Shown here one piece after another: positions 12,179 through 22,549 of a stretch of 64,000 bases of DNA (the stretch's first letter is position 1; each line of letters opens with the position of its first letter). The DNA is from Dreissena polymorpha (taxonomy: Eukaryota > Mollusca > Bivalvia > Myida > Dreissenidae). The stretch lies in contig NC_068362.1 in assembly GCF_020536995.1 (NCBI RefSeq), positions 98,127,085-98,191,084 on the forward strand, read 5' to 3'. The position numbers and the translations under genes are program-made. Below the pieces are notes generated by a model that did not search any database, was not told where the DNA came from, and saw only the letters and a program-made list of their open reading frames with translations.

Positions 12179-13402
12179 TTACAAGATAGTTTCCCGTAGC
12201 AGGACATCAAGTTGATTTTTTGTATTTAGTCCATTTTGTGATTGCGTTTGAAACTTCTTTATGAATTCCAATTCTTTAATAAGTCTGTAATAATGGGAAC
12301 TGTCTCTTATTTGTGCTAACACTGATACACCCATATCCTGCACTCTGTGGCCCGCACCATTGAAATGTTCTGAGATTGGTTTATTTCTTCGTAGCCGCAC
12401 ATCAGCCTCGTGTTCTTTGGCACGTTCCTTTAATGATCTGCTTGTCTCTCCGACGTATACCATCTTTTGGCATTTAATACAAAATATACCATACACCAAG
12501 TTATAAATGTAACAGTTCTGTTTTATTGCTTCATTTGGAATTTCACTTTTTGGGTTGTTATGAAAACCTCTTTTCAACATTTTACAGACTATACAATTAG
12601 TCTTACACGATTGTGGTATTAGTTGAAAACGTTTGTTTATCTCTTTATTTGTTTTTCCATGAACTAAAATGTCACCGATATTCCTATCTCGTCTGTATGC
12701 AACTATTGGTACGTCTGGGAATATATTTTTCATTCTGTCTGATTTATTTAGTTTGTCAGTATGTTTTCGAATTATTGAGTGGATATTTGGAAGGTTGTTA
12801 GAATAAGTTATAGCTAGTGGTACTCTCTTGTTGGCTGTTTTATTTGTTTCTTTCTTCTTTAGTAAGTCTTTCCTATTTAAATTATCAACTCGGGATAATT
12901 CATGGTTAACAAATTTATTTGGATATCCTCTTTTCTGTTGATTCTGTTTTAGTTCTTTTTTCCGATGTCTGTATTTGTTTTCGTCAGAACATATTCTTTT
13001 TAAACGTATTCCTAATCCATAAGGTATTGCTTTCTTCACATTTGTTGGATGGTCTGAGTCATATTGGACATATTGATGCTTATCGTTTGGCTTTGAGTAT
13101 AAATCAGTTGTTATTTTATTATCTTCTAGGTGAATTTTTGTGTCTAAGAAGTCTATCTGTGTTGTGTTCCATCTTAATTCTACTTTGATGTTTTCATGTA
13201 TTTTGTTCGCATAGTCGAAAAATTTCAGGAGTTCGTCAATTCCATGTGTCCATAGTCCAAACCCATCATCTATGAAACGTTTATAGAATATTGGTTGTTT
13301 ATTGTATTCAGATAATTGTTCATCCCATTTTCTCACGTAACAACAGGCATAAGTTTTGATCCAATAGCTAATCCCTCTTTTTGTCTGTATTCTTGTCCAC
13401 AA
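12179..13402 (-). CDS. Penelope-type RT C-terminal part and GIY-YIG endonuclease
   Basis: This is a 407-residue open segment. FYKRFIDDGFGLW near residue 40 carries the catalytic IDD-type box of reverse transcriptase, followed by WNTTQIDFLDTKIHL, typical of Penelope RT. A long basic linker follows. A Cys cluster (CKTNCIVC) then precedes the GIY-YIG nuclease: LVYGIFCIKC, MVYVGETSRSLKERAKEH (with the catalytic Arg of this fold) and HFNGAGH. Penelope-like elements use this nuclease to nick the target and prime reverse transcription. It is part of a broken element, so no working product is expected. Confidence 0.85.
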   Translation of the reverse strand: MWTRIQTKRGISYWIKTYACCYVRKWDEQLSEYNKQPIFYKRFIDDGFGLWTHGIDELLKFFDYANKIHENIKVELRWNTTQIDFLDTKIHLEDNKITTDLYSKPNDKHQYVQYDSDHPTNVKKAIPYGLGIRLKRICSDENKYRHRKKELKQNQQKRGYPNKFVNHELSRVDNLNRKDLLKKKETNKTANKRVPLAITYSNNLPNIHSIIRKHTDKLNKSDRMKNIFPDVPIVAYRRDRNIGDILVHGKTNKEINKRFQLIPQSCKTNCIVCKMLKRGFHNNPKSEIPNEAIKQNCYIYNLVYGIFCIKCQKMVYVGETSRSLKERAKEHEADVRLRRNKPISEHFNGAGHRVQDMGVSVLAQIRDSSHYYRLIKELEFIKKFQTQSQNGLNTKNQLDVLLRETIL

Positions 13403-13866
13403 AATTCGATCACATTATTTTCTAAAACAGTTTCAATCATTTCAATCACCGCTTCAGTGTTGATGGTCTTAGTACAGCGTTCATTTAAAGCTTGTTTGCA
13501 CGCCTCTAGGCCCTCTTTGTTTGGAATCGATGGGTATAACTTGACAACATCAAAACAGTATAAGATAATTCCTTCTGGCAATGGTGTAGTTATTTCCCTC
13601 TCTATAGCGTTTAAAAATGCTGTGGTGTCTCTTATATAGCTTGGTGTTTTTATAACATAGGTTTCTAGTTCCTTTTCTGCTACCTCTGCCATTCTTTCAG
13701 TACTTGTTCCAATGCCATTTACGATTGTTCTATACGGGTTGCCTATTTTATGTATTTTTGGATTTCCTTTGAGTTTCCCTCTTGATGGATATTTGGGTAT
13801 CAAGTATTGTTGTAAGTTCTTTGAGATAATGCCGTTTCTAAATAGTTTATTTGCTAGTTGCTTCAC
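13333..13866 (-). CDS. Penelope-type reverse transcriptase, N-terminal part
   Basis: The open segment of 177 residues includes GNPKIHKIGNPYRTIV and YCFDVVKLYPSIPN, the Asp-containing motif A region of Penelope RT. Just upstream, outside this frame, lies the conserved RPADKGSGIVI stretch (about 13980-14010, minus strand), which marks the start of the RT domain in this group. It belongs to the broken element at 11579-15968. Confidence 0.8.
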   Translation of the reverse strand: MKQLANKLFRNGIISKNLQQYLIPKYPSRGKLKGNPKIHKIGNPYRTIVNGIGTSTERMAEVAEKELETYVIKTPSYIRDTTAFLNAIEREITTPLPEGIILYCFDVVKLYPSIPNKEGLEACKQALNERCTKTINTEAVIEMIETVLENNVIEFCGQEYRQKEGLAIGSKLMPVVT

Positions 13867-14017
13867 CTTTTTGTTTGCATTTTCAAGTCCATTCCCATTA
13901 GTTTTTTCATATGATGTGCTGTCATTAAGTTAATTCCTGAGTTTTTCTACATATTCATTTGCGTCTGTTATCACTATTCCAGAACCTTTGTCTGCAGGCC
14001 TCATTATTATACTGGAA

Positions 14018-15016
14018 TCATTTAGTAACGTGTGTAATGCTTGTTTTTATTGTTTTGTGATATTTGACTGTCCCATTTTCTTTTATGCCATTTAGAATAT
14101 CATTTTTAACTGCTTCTATATAAGCATCTAGCCACTTTTCTCTACCAGGTTCAGGAGTAAAACGGCTTTCTTTCTTTATCTCATATTCCTGCTTTTCATT
14201 TTTCCTTTCTTGATTTTCATCACTATGGAAATACTCTGCCAGTCGCATCCGTCTCTCCCATTCTGCTAGGTCACTGTGTATCTTTGATGAATCTACGTGT
14301 TTTTTAGACGGTACAAAAGATATTCCTTTGGATAATAGACTTGTTTCTGCTTCTGTTAACTTTCTTGAAGACAGATTTGTAACAGTGTCAAGACTATTAT
14401 TATTGGTTTCAATTGTGTCTTTTTTTGCTGGTTTATTTTCACCCTTGTTTTTAGTTCTTTTATCGTTTGATTTAAGTTTTTGTGTATCAGACTCTTGCAT
14501 TTTTCTATTTTTCTTATCTTGATAGTTCATTTTATGTCCTCTTTTTTCAAAATTGCAACAGGACTCCATTGTAAACCAATCTATTTGAACTTCCCTATTC
14601 ATTCTCTCATATTCAGGAAGGTATAATTGATGTTTGTTTTGGTTCAATTTTATATGAAGTAAAGTGAAATGCTGCATTCTTAATCTTAGGAATATTTTTT
14701 GTTTTTTTTTAACCCCATTAAGTGGTTGGAAAAGTAGTTTACTTGTAATATTTTGGTCGTCAGCAAATATGCATATTTCACTTAAAAATAGGGTTGCTGC
14801 TGCATATATTTCGGCTTCAGTTGCCCACGATTCAACTCTTCCGTCACTAAATGAATGATTTTCTATATGCTTTGTGATACTTCTATCTACGTATTCTTTG
14901 TAAACATCTTTTAAGTCCTTCATATGGTTATTAATTTTTTGTCTAACTATTTCGTGCTTGTTGTCATTATTATATATTGCTTTTGCAATACATCTGTAGA
15001 AACAGTTCCCATCCAT
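14018..15016 (-). CDS. OTU-like cysteine protease segment in the Penelope-like element
   Basis: The open segment of 332 residues starts MDGNCFYRCIAKAIY, the Asp-Gly-Asn-Cys catalytic box of OTU deubiquitinase-like proteases. WATEAEIYAAATLFLSEICI (residues about 64-83) matches the W..E.EI.AAA....I.I block. IKLNQNKHQLY (residues about 123-133) is a fair match to the region carrying the catalytic His. The C-terminal half is highly charged and Lys-rich, like a linker. It lies inside the pLTR boundaries, upstream of the RT on the same strand, so it belongs to the element. OTU domains occur in several retroelement groups; I do not know this arrangement as a standard Penelope layout. Confidence 0.7.
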   Translation of the reverse strand: MDGNCFYRCIAKAIYNNDNKHEIVRQKINNHMKDLKDVYKEYVDRSITKHIENHSFSDGRVESWATEAEIYAAATLFLSEICIFADDQNITSKLLFQPLNGVKKKQKIFLRLRMQHFTLLHIKLNQNKHQLYLPEYERMNREVQIDWFTMESCCNFEKRGHKMNYQDKKNRKMQESDTQKLKSNDKRTKNKGENKPAKKDTIETNNNSLDTVTNLSSRKLTEAETSLLSKGISFVPSKKHVDSSKIHSDLAEWERRMRLAEYFHSDENQERKNEKQEYEIKKESRFTPEPGREKWLDAYIEAVKNDILNGIKENGTVKYHKTIKTSITHVTK

Positions 15017-15153
15017 TTGTATGGAACTTTCTTGAAAATTGTCTAGTGTTACCTATGAAGATAAAAAGTCTAACTTACAGTTTAACAGCTTGTAGAATTT
15101 TTCATTCTTTTTCTGTGTAAGTTCAGCTAGCTTCCCTTTTGAAGACAGTTTAT

Positions 15154-15967
15154 ATATCAATTTCTTAAATATATAAAGCACACATTTAACATAAGAATAA
15201 GACACAATATGTAAGTGTTTAACGTAATTTCATTTTTGGTGAATTTTTACAATTTTTGGCGCCATTTTATATAACGCCATTTATGACGTCATCATGTACA
15301 ACGTCATTTGACGTTTAAAAACATTTTTCTTTGTTATTTAAATTGTGCAGTCAAAAGACGTAAAAATGTAGTTAACATATTATTAACCAGGTTTTCCGAA
15401 GGAAAAAACTGGTTATTAGATTGGCGAATGCGGGCGGGCTGGCGGGCTGGCTGGCGGGCGGGCGGAACAAGCTTGTCCGGGCCATAACTTTGTCGTTCAT
15501 TGTGAGATTTTAAAATCATTTGGCACATTTGTTAACCATCATTAGACGGTGTGTCGCGCAAAAAAATTACGTCAATATCTCCAAGGTCAAGGTCACACTT
15601 TGAGTTCAAAGGTAAAAAATAGCCATAAATGAGCTTGTCTGGGCTATAACTATGTCATTCATTATGAGATTTTAAAATCATTTGGCACATTTGTTCACCA
15701 TCATGGGACGGTGTGTCGCACGAAAGAATCACGTCAATATCTCCAATGTCAAGGTCGCCCTGACTAAAAATAGATTTATTTTAAAACAAACTTACAAAGG
15801 GGGTTAATTTTGTTTGTTCATTTAAAAAGTTCAGTTTGAGTTGTCTCCCTTTATCAGATTTTTTTTCACAATGAAAACCTGGTTTTGTGACAATTTTGTC
15901 CCTTGTTTCCATTGTTTTGATAAAGGCATTATGCCGAAACGTCAATTAAAGGAGTATAATCAGAGAG
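15154..15967 (+). repeat. right pseudo-LTR of the Penelope-like element, with insertion
   Basis: It is the reverse-complement partner of 11618-11904, interrupted at 15385-15907 by a pearl-like repeat. It repeats the CRE TGACGTCA (15284-15291) and the TATA-like stretch. The hammerhead-type motif lies at 15917-15943 on the plus strand (TTGATAA, GGCATTATGCC hairpin, GAAACGTC). Confidence 0.8.
15385..15907 (+). repeat. pearl-like repeat (AACCAGGTTTTCC family) inserted in the pLTR
   Basis: Comparison with the uninterrupted left pLTR gives exact borders: the insert begins AACCAGGTTTTCCGAAGG after ATTATT and ends GTCCCTTG, leaving a TT duplication. It has a start hairpin (AACCAG ... CTGGTT), a GGCGGGCTGGCTGGCGGGC run, core units with CATTTGGCACATTTGTTCAC and AAGGTCAAGGTC, and a CCCTTG end. 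A second copy is at 56330-56815. Confidence 0.75.
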
Positions 15968-16205
15968 GCATACCTTCAAGGTTTAACATTTGTGTTCAAT
16001 TACAGGCGCATGGTCAAACATGTGAATGCTCAGATTGTAACATCAATCAATTTATGTTGATTTCCATAAAAAAATATGCAATTTTTAAATAAAAATGATT
16101 TAATAAAGAAATTTAAACTAATTTGACTCAAATGGTCACAGTGTTTTGACGTCATGTTCACATAAAGCCCATCTCAAAAGGTCATGTCTTAGTACAAATA
16201 TACAC

Positions 16206-16345
16206 AGAACAAGTTCCACTCTTTCCTGATATATTTCGCCAGAACAAATTCCACTCTTTCCTGATATATTTCGCCAGAACAAGTTCCACTCTTTCCTGAT
16301 ATATTTCGCCAGAACAAGTTCCACTCTTTCCTGATATATTTCGCC
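16206..16345. repeat. 35-bp tandem repeat, four copies
   Basis: Four head-to-tail units beginning AGAACAAGTTCCACTCTTTC are identical except for one base in the second unit. The near identity implies recent expansion. An open minus-strand frame through the array (16136-16324) is a by-product of the period and not a gene. The array lies about 470 bp before PARP exon A. Confidence 0.9.
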
Positions 16346-16817
16346 TATTAGTACAAATAATCAGTGTGTTTACATGGCGTTATGCCCACAATACATTATG
16401 TCCCCTGCAGCTCAAAAGTTGATGTAACACATATTTAAATACCGCAATAAAAGAGATTGTTCATAATGTTTCTTTATTATGTATCATGCAGTTTTTAAAA
16501 AACTAGTGTCAATGCCCCTATCAAAGTTCAATCGTGAATATGGGCATAATGGAGCTTAATATTGACTTTGATTATTAACGATTATATAAATGTTTAGTCA
16601 GTGACCCTATTTAAGTATTTTAAAAATCTCCTAATTGAAAGAATTTAATAGGCTATGTATACATTACAGAAAAGGTCCTTGGTAAATGCATTCATTTTAG
16701 CAGCAATATCAAAGCGATGTTGAAAAAAAAACCCAGAATGGAGTTGTCTCTTAACAATTAATTAAAGAAATACCGAGCTATAACCCGATTCACTACAGTT
16801 AATGTCATGACTTACAG

Positions 16818-17104
16818 CGGTTGCATTCGGTGATGGAGTCTACTTCGCGGTCAGAGCAGATTATTCTGCACAAGATGCATACTCCAGACCAGATCCGAAT
16901 GGTGTTAAACGGATGTACTACTGTGGAGTTCTGACAGGGGAATTCATATTGGGTCAGCGTGGAATGCGAGTACCTCCAGCTAAACCTTCTGGTGGAAAAA
17001 ATGCATTATATGACTCAGTGACAAATAATCTACAAAACCCAGTGATGTTTATTATATTTAATGATACACAAGCATATCCGCTCTATATTGTCCATTTTAA
17101 GTAA
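16818..17104 (+). CDS. PARP14-like terminal catalytic exon A
   Basis: The 3' splice site TTACAG is at 16812-16817. The exon opens with two bases that complete the codon begun at 6234 (phase 1), giving N-AVAFGDGVYFAV, which closely follows PARP14's NAVSYGKGTYFAV. The tyrosine of GVYFAV is the second triad residue. YSRPDPNGVKRMYY, GMRVPPAKPSGG and ALYDSVT follow, then MFIIFNDTQAYPLY. In that last block the position equal to Glu988 of PARP1 is Met, which predicts mono- rather than poly-ADP-ribosylation, as in PARP10/14/15. It ends in a stop at 17102-17104. A possible poly(A) signal ATTAAA is at 17434. Exon B at 29504 is an alternative with the same phase. Confidence 0.9.
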
Positions 17105-17703
17105 CTTAAACACACTGCTGGGATTATATATATGGTTTTGTTGCAAAAACAGTTTAATGTCAGTTGATATACATTATTTGTGTACTTTTTATTATTGTTA
17201 TAATGTTATAATTATGTTAACAAGACTTCCATAAAATATAATTTTTGTATTTATAGTCAGACATGTGTATATAATTAAGTTGCATTTTTTTTATGGAATT
17301 CAACAGTTTGTCACAAAACTTTGTTTGGTACAACAGCTGCAATACTTTGCTTAATCACTACATATTGTAATATTAGTTTCAATATTAATATTATTATAAA
17401 TATTAATGGTACTTCCGCTTAATATACAACCAAATTAAAGCAATACATATTCAAGTTTTCAAACATATTTGTAAATGAATACACATTGATTTGCTGTAAT
17501 ATATTGCCTAAATTAATGCTCACAACTATTGACTAAAAACAAACACATACAAAAACAGCAGACTTTAATGACACTTGCAAGCTAAAATACTGTCATCAAA
17601 AGTTTGCAAAAGCATGATGTACTTCATTTCATTTGTTATTTTATTTAACTTCTTCTACTAGTACTTCTCCTTCTGATATTTTCTCACCTGGGAAGTGATT
17701 TTT

Positions 17704-18020
17704 TGTCCCCTACCGGTGAAACCGGAGGGGACTTATGGTTTGCACTCCATCTGTCTGTCTGTCAGTCAGTCTGTCAGTCAGTTAGTCTGTCTGTCACACT
17801 TTTCTGGATCCTGCGATAACTTTAAAAGTTCTTCATATTTTTCATGAAACTTGAAACATGGATAGATGGCAATATGGAGATTATGCAGGTCATTTCATTT
17901 TGTTCCTATGTCAAGAATTCTGGTTGCTATGGCAACAAATATAAAAAAAATTAAATAAAAAATTCTGACAATGGTGGAGTTTCACCAGTAGGGGACAATA
18001 TTGCTTGGCAATCTCTTGTT
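17704..18020 (+). repeat. pearl-like repeat (TGTCCCCTACCGG family)
   Basis: It has a hairpin start TGTCCCCTACCGGTGAAACC, then a GTCTGTCAGTCAGTCTG run and one core with TTCATGAAACTTGAAACATG. It ends CACCAGTAGGGGACAATATT and CAATCTCTTGTT. It contains no gene. Confidence 0.65.
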
Positions 18021-19349
18021 TACCATGTTATTGTTTATAAACAAAATATTTTGCTGTGTGAGTGTGCGTAGAAAAAAGATCTATGATTGTAAAACAATCA
18101 TTTAATACAGATGTTTGGAAAGGATTTTCAAACAGGTTTTCAAACTAGTTGTAAATCCTGGTTTTAAGATAGGGATCTGGCAGGTAGGTGGGTGGTCATC
18201 CGTTCATGCGGCGTTAAACTTTTGTTTCTGTTAAATACGCTTAGTTTACAATGATCAATCTTAATGAATCTTTTGAAATAAAAGCTTACACTATGATATA
18301 GCTTGGGATTTATTTGGAGGTTGTCAGGTCAAGGTTTCTGTTACTAATAATTAATGGCCGAAGGGTTTCTTTTCTATAGCTTAAGTTTGGATGAAATTAA
18401 TGCACATTTTGTGTATAGCTAGCTTACATGCACACATTGCTTGGGTTGGCATAGGGCTTGTTGGATCAAGGTAAAGATTACTAAAAAAATAAGCAGCCAA
18501 TAGGTAGTCATTAACTGAAATTTTCATTTAGCAATCTTGATTAAACATTCAATATTGCAAGCTTGTATATGGATAACTTTTCATTTGGCCTGAGTTGATT
18601 TAAGCTCATGATCAGTGTTACTAAAGATAGAACAGAAGGTTTCTGCTCAATAAATTGAGCTTGTATGGTCATGGAGCTCGTCTCTGAAAGTGTGTGTGTG
18701 TGTGTAGTTCGCTTAAATGCATAGAGATAGAAAACTGGTTTCCATGGAGTTCTGATTGGGATACTGTGCTGTAAATTTTGATGTGCGTTGGTAGCTTACA
18801 TGTATATGCAGACCCAGCTTGAGATTTCAATTAGTTCAATTAACAAGTAAAACGCTGAAAACCTGGTTTTGTGGCATTTACTGTGTTTCTTATTTTAGAA
18901 TAAAATACTACATTTTCTGTTGTTAGCCGCTAAGATATTTAGGAAGAGGTTTGTTGCATATGTAGGGTTTATATTATTTGTTTGGGCAATGGATCAAATC
19001 AATTGTCAATTAGTGTGTAATTATAATTGTGTTGAGCCACATAGTGTCTTGTCATTATCAACAATTAAGGTCCTTTTTCCTGATTGTTGACATATTGTAT
19101 TAGTACTATTTTGAATTCCAAAAAAAGCTATTTTTGGATGTTAATAATACATATTTGTTTGAAAGGGACGCTTTTTAAGTATTGTAAAAGATTCTTTTTT
19201 TAGAGTGAAAATTATAAATAACTAGCACTCCTAGTGTGTGAGTATGAACATGACAGGTACTATTTTGCAAACGCAAAGACAAGTATACTATGTGTCTTAG
19301 TGCATTAGGTGATAAAGATTGACAAGCGCTTTTCCTACCTCTAGTGTAC
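18021..19349. other. PARP intron with decayed repeat units
   Basis: About 18120-18870 has worn units of the AAGGTTTCTGTTACTAAT / TTAAGTTTGGATGAAATTAA / CTAGCTTACATGCACAC type, related to 8240-8940. The rest is AT-rich. No exon is recognised. Confidence 0.4.
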
Positions 19350-20052
19350 TTATTATACCTCCATTACCATTGGAGTCACTTTGCTCAAGTGGAGTTCAAA
19401 GGTCAAATGCTTGTCCGGGACATAACTTTGTCATTTATTTTGAGACTTTAAAATCATTTGGCACATTTGTTCAGCATCATTGGACAGTGTGTCACTGTGA
19501 AATTTTTAAAATGACTTGGTACATTTGTTCACATACATTGGACGGTGTGGCGTGTAAGAATAACGTCCATATCCCTAAGGTCATGGTCACATTTTGAGTT
19601 CAAAGGTAAAAAATGGCCATAAATGATCTTATATGGGCCATAACTATGTCATTAATTGTGAGATTTTAAAATTACTCTGTATATTTGATCACAATCATTG
19701 CAGGGTGTGTCATGCGAAAGAATTACGTCAATATCTCCAAGGGCAAGGTCACACTTTGAGTTCAAAAGTCAAAAATGACCATAAATGAGCTTGTCCGGGC
19801 CATAACTAGGTCATTCATTGTGAGATTTTAAAATGACTCTGTACATTAATTTTGTGCACAGTCATTGGACGGCTTGTCATGCAAAAGAATTCAAGAGTTC
19901 AAAGGTAAAAATGGCCATAAATGATAATGGCATAATAATTCTTAAAAATGTCCATAAATTACCTTCTCTTGATTTGTGAAGACAGCATGCAAAATATTCT
20001 GTGTCAATGCAGCATGTGGGGGTATATGTCACGTCTGTGGCAAAGCTCTAGT
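19350..20052 (+). repeat. pearl-like repeat, diverged
   Basis: The core units of about 150 bp carry GCCATAACT(A/T)(T/G)GTCATT, AAAATCATTTGGCACATTTG and AAGAATTACGTCAATATCTCC, like the AACCAGG family. The 3' end (AATATTCTGTGTCAATGCAG, GGGGGTATATGTCACG, AAAGCTCTAGTT) matches the repeat ending at 22109. It looks like a hybrid or recombinant of two families. Confidence 0.6.
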
Positions 20053-21324
20053 TAAGTAGCAGCATCCTTTTGATGTTGTTTTTCTAGCTGGGAATTTTTG
20101 AGCATTTTTATAACATGTGTTTACGATGTGTATGAAATTTCTGTGATTGATAGAATGGCTTAAGCTTGATGGTATCTTTGCCCAGAATTATTCAAAGGCA
20201 ATAATGTACTACACTGAACAGATTTTTAAAACTATGTTTGGTAAATGTTGACAGCTGTCCTGCGTATACATATATGAAAGAATTCTACAAACCATAAGTT
20301 TGATGTATGAATACACTTGTCATGACCAGTGAAAATGTTCAGATTTATTTGAGAATATGATTACTTGATTGCAATCTGCCTATGCAGATATTGATTTGTG
20401 AACCCAATATACCGAACAAAGTTTTTAATTTATATTTTCAATATTTACTCCTAAAAATGCAGAATTGTGTTGTATTTATATAAGGAAAGTAAGCAGTTGT
20501 TTAAAGTGTGTGTGTCATTTGTATGATTGATCATCTATACACAGAAAGAATGTATCAGGCTGATAGGATCTTATTTGTATATCTTTCAACTTGTTAAAAA
20601 AGTAAATGAGGATATGTTTGTTGTTGTTGTGTGGTTAGTTGCTTGTATGAATCAATGTTAAGACTATCCTCTGGACATGTTTTGAGCTTATTCACGCATC
20701 AGTAGTGCATTCATGATTGTGTATCAAATGGATTTAAATGGATTTTTGACAGATTGAAGGGTATTTTCTTGATCTACTGAATAAATTTAAGTGACATGTT
20801 CACCAATTGTCAAATTTTCCATATTTCAACCTTTTGTCTCGCATTAAAATATTAAAAAAAACACTGAACATCAGGAAGCAAAGAAACATTTATGAGGTAG
20901 AGTAATACCTAAAATACATTTACGTTTATGAATGATCATCATGGGGAATTAATAAAATAATAAAGCATTACAAATGAGACGGGATTGAATATTTTGTATT
21001 GTTTCTGTTTTCATTATATTTTGTAAATAAACATGGAGACTCAACAAGACCTTCTATTCCACTTGCACTGACATTGGTTTAGGATATTAGCTTACCTGAG
21101 CATAACATGCTAACTGTGAGGTGTTTAATTATGTCAATTTGTCATATATTGTCAACTTTTAGCTTTTGAATTCTCTAGAAGCTAATCTTTATTCATAATT
21201 TGTTTCTATTATAACTTGACTAAGTTGAATGCGTGGTAAATTGGGGACAAAAAATTGGCCACTACATAAAGTGGAAGAAACGCCATACTAACACTGTATG
21301 CTCAGTCACACTAAAGTGCTTCAT
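20053..21324. other. AT-rich intron DNA, no feature seen
   Basis: I see no exon, RNA gene or repeat border in this stretch. Confidence 0.4.
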
Positions 21325-22109
21325 TATACCCCCACTAAACGAAGTTTAGGGGGGTATATAGGAGTGAGCTTGTCTGTCGGTCGGTTCGTGTCTTCTCTCT
21401 AATTCAAGTAGTTTTCATCCGATCTTCACCAAACTTGGTCAGAAGTTGTATCTCAATGATGTCTAGGCCAAGTTCGAACATGGGCCTTGTTGGGTCAAAA
21501 ACTAGGTCACAGGTTCACTTAGTGCGTTTTAAACATTCAGCATGTTGTCCACTCTCTAATTCAAGTAGTTTTCATCAGAGCTTCACAAAACTTGGTCAGA
21601 AGTTGTATCTAGATGATGTCTAGGCCAAGTTCGAAAATGGGTCATGGCAGGTCAAAAACTAGGTCACGGGGTCACTTAGTGCATTTTAAACATTGAGCAT
21701 GGTGTCCGCTCTCTAATTCAAGTAGTTTTCATCAGATCTTCACCAAACTTGGTCAGAAGTTGTATCTAGATGATGTCTAGGTCAAGTTCGAAAATGGGTC
21801 ATGCCGGGTCAAAAACAAGGTCACTGGGTCACTAAGTACGTTTTACACATTAAGCATGGTGTCTGCTCTCTAATTCAAGTAGTTTTCATCTGATCTTCAC
21901 CACACTTGGTTAGAAGTTGTATCTAGATGATGTGTAGGTCAAGTTCGAACATGGGCCAAGCATGGTCAAAAACCAGGTCACTGGGTCACTTAGTGCGTTT
22001 TAAACATTGAGCATGGTGTCCGCTGTCTTTTGTGAAGACAACATGCACAATATTCTGTGTCAATGCGGCATGTGGGGGTATTCGTCACATCTGTGACAAA
22101 GCTCTAGTT
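21325..22109 (+). repeat. pearl-like repeat with 157-bp tandem unit, four copies
   Basis: It starts TTATACCCCCACTAAACG with a hairpin to TTTAGGGGGGTATA. The unit (CTCTCTAATTCAAGTAGTTT, CACCAAACTTGGTCAGAAG, TCTAGATGATGTCTAGG) repeats near 21394, 21552, 21708 and 21865. It ends CAATGCGGCATGTGGGGG and AAGCTCTAGTT. A fragment of the same core is at 63700-63850. Confidence 0.7.
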
Positions 22110-22185
22110 GCTATCTAATCTGAGAAACAGGGTGTGGTTAGGGACTTACACTTTTTGCTCAATACCACTTAAGATGTCACATTTT

Positions 22186-22543
22186 TATGCCCCCAGTAGG
22201 GTGGCATATAGCAGTTGAACTGTCTGTCAGTCCGTCTGTCAGTCCTTCAGTCTGTCTGTCTGTGCGTCCATCAGAAAACTTTAACATTGGCCATAACTTT
22301 TGCAATATTGAAGATAGCAACTTGATATTTGGCATGCATGTGTATCTCATGAAGCTGCAAATTTTGAGTGGTGAAAGGTCAAGGTCATCCTTCAAGGTCA
22401 AAAGTAAAAAAAAAACAATCCAAGGGAAAGTAATAAGCTTTAAAAGGGAGATAATTCCTAAACCTGCCAAATGATATATTGAAATTTTATTTCAAAGCGG
22501 CGCAATAGGGGGCATTGTGTTTCTGACAAACACATCTCTTGTT
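22186..22543 (+). repeat. pearl-like repeat, TATGCCCCC family
   Basis: It has a TATGCCCCCAGTAGGGTGGC start hairpin, a CTGTCAGTCCGTCTG run, one core (CATAACTTTTGCAATATTG, ATTTGGCATGCATGTG, GTGAAAGGTCAAGGTCATCC) and the end GGGGGCATTGTGTTTCTGAC, CATCTCTTGTT. Overlapping frames on both strands are artefacts of the repeat. Confidence 0.7.
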
Positions 22544-22549
22544 TATTTA

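Larger units (their letters stand above)
11579..15968 (-). mobile_element. Penelope-like retroelement with inverted pLTRs and OTU-like domain
   Basis: The element is flanked by the 12-bp direct repeat CATACCTTCAAG (11567-11578 and 15969-15980), its target-site duplication. Pseudo-LTRs of about 290 bp lie at both ends in inverted orientation (11618-11904; 15154-15967 with a later insertion). A 39-bp tail (11579-11617) sits outside the left pLTR, as Penelope elements often have. Read on the minus strand, it has an OTU-protease-like segment (14018-15016), then Penelope-type RT, then a GIY-YIG endonuclease (12179-13402). Each pLTR carries a hammerhead-type motif. The pLTRs are very similar, so insertion is fairly recent, yet the coding part is broken in roughly two or three places and looks inactive. 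It lies in the PARP intron, antisense to the gene. Confidence 0.9.

Noticed and set aside
12613-14858. Several plus-strand frames of 60-110 residues
   Set aside because: They lie antisense to the RT, GIY-YIG and OTU segments of the Penelope-like element, which have clear motifs.
16136-16324. Repetitive minus-strand frame of 62 residues
   Set aside because: It is a reading of the 35-bp tandem array, with no gene context.
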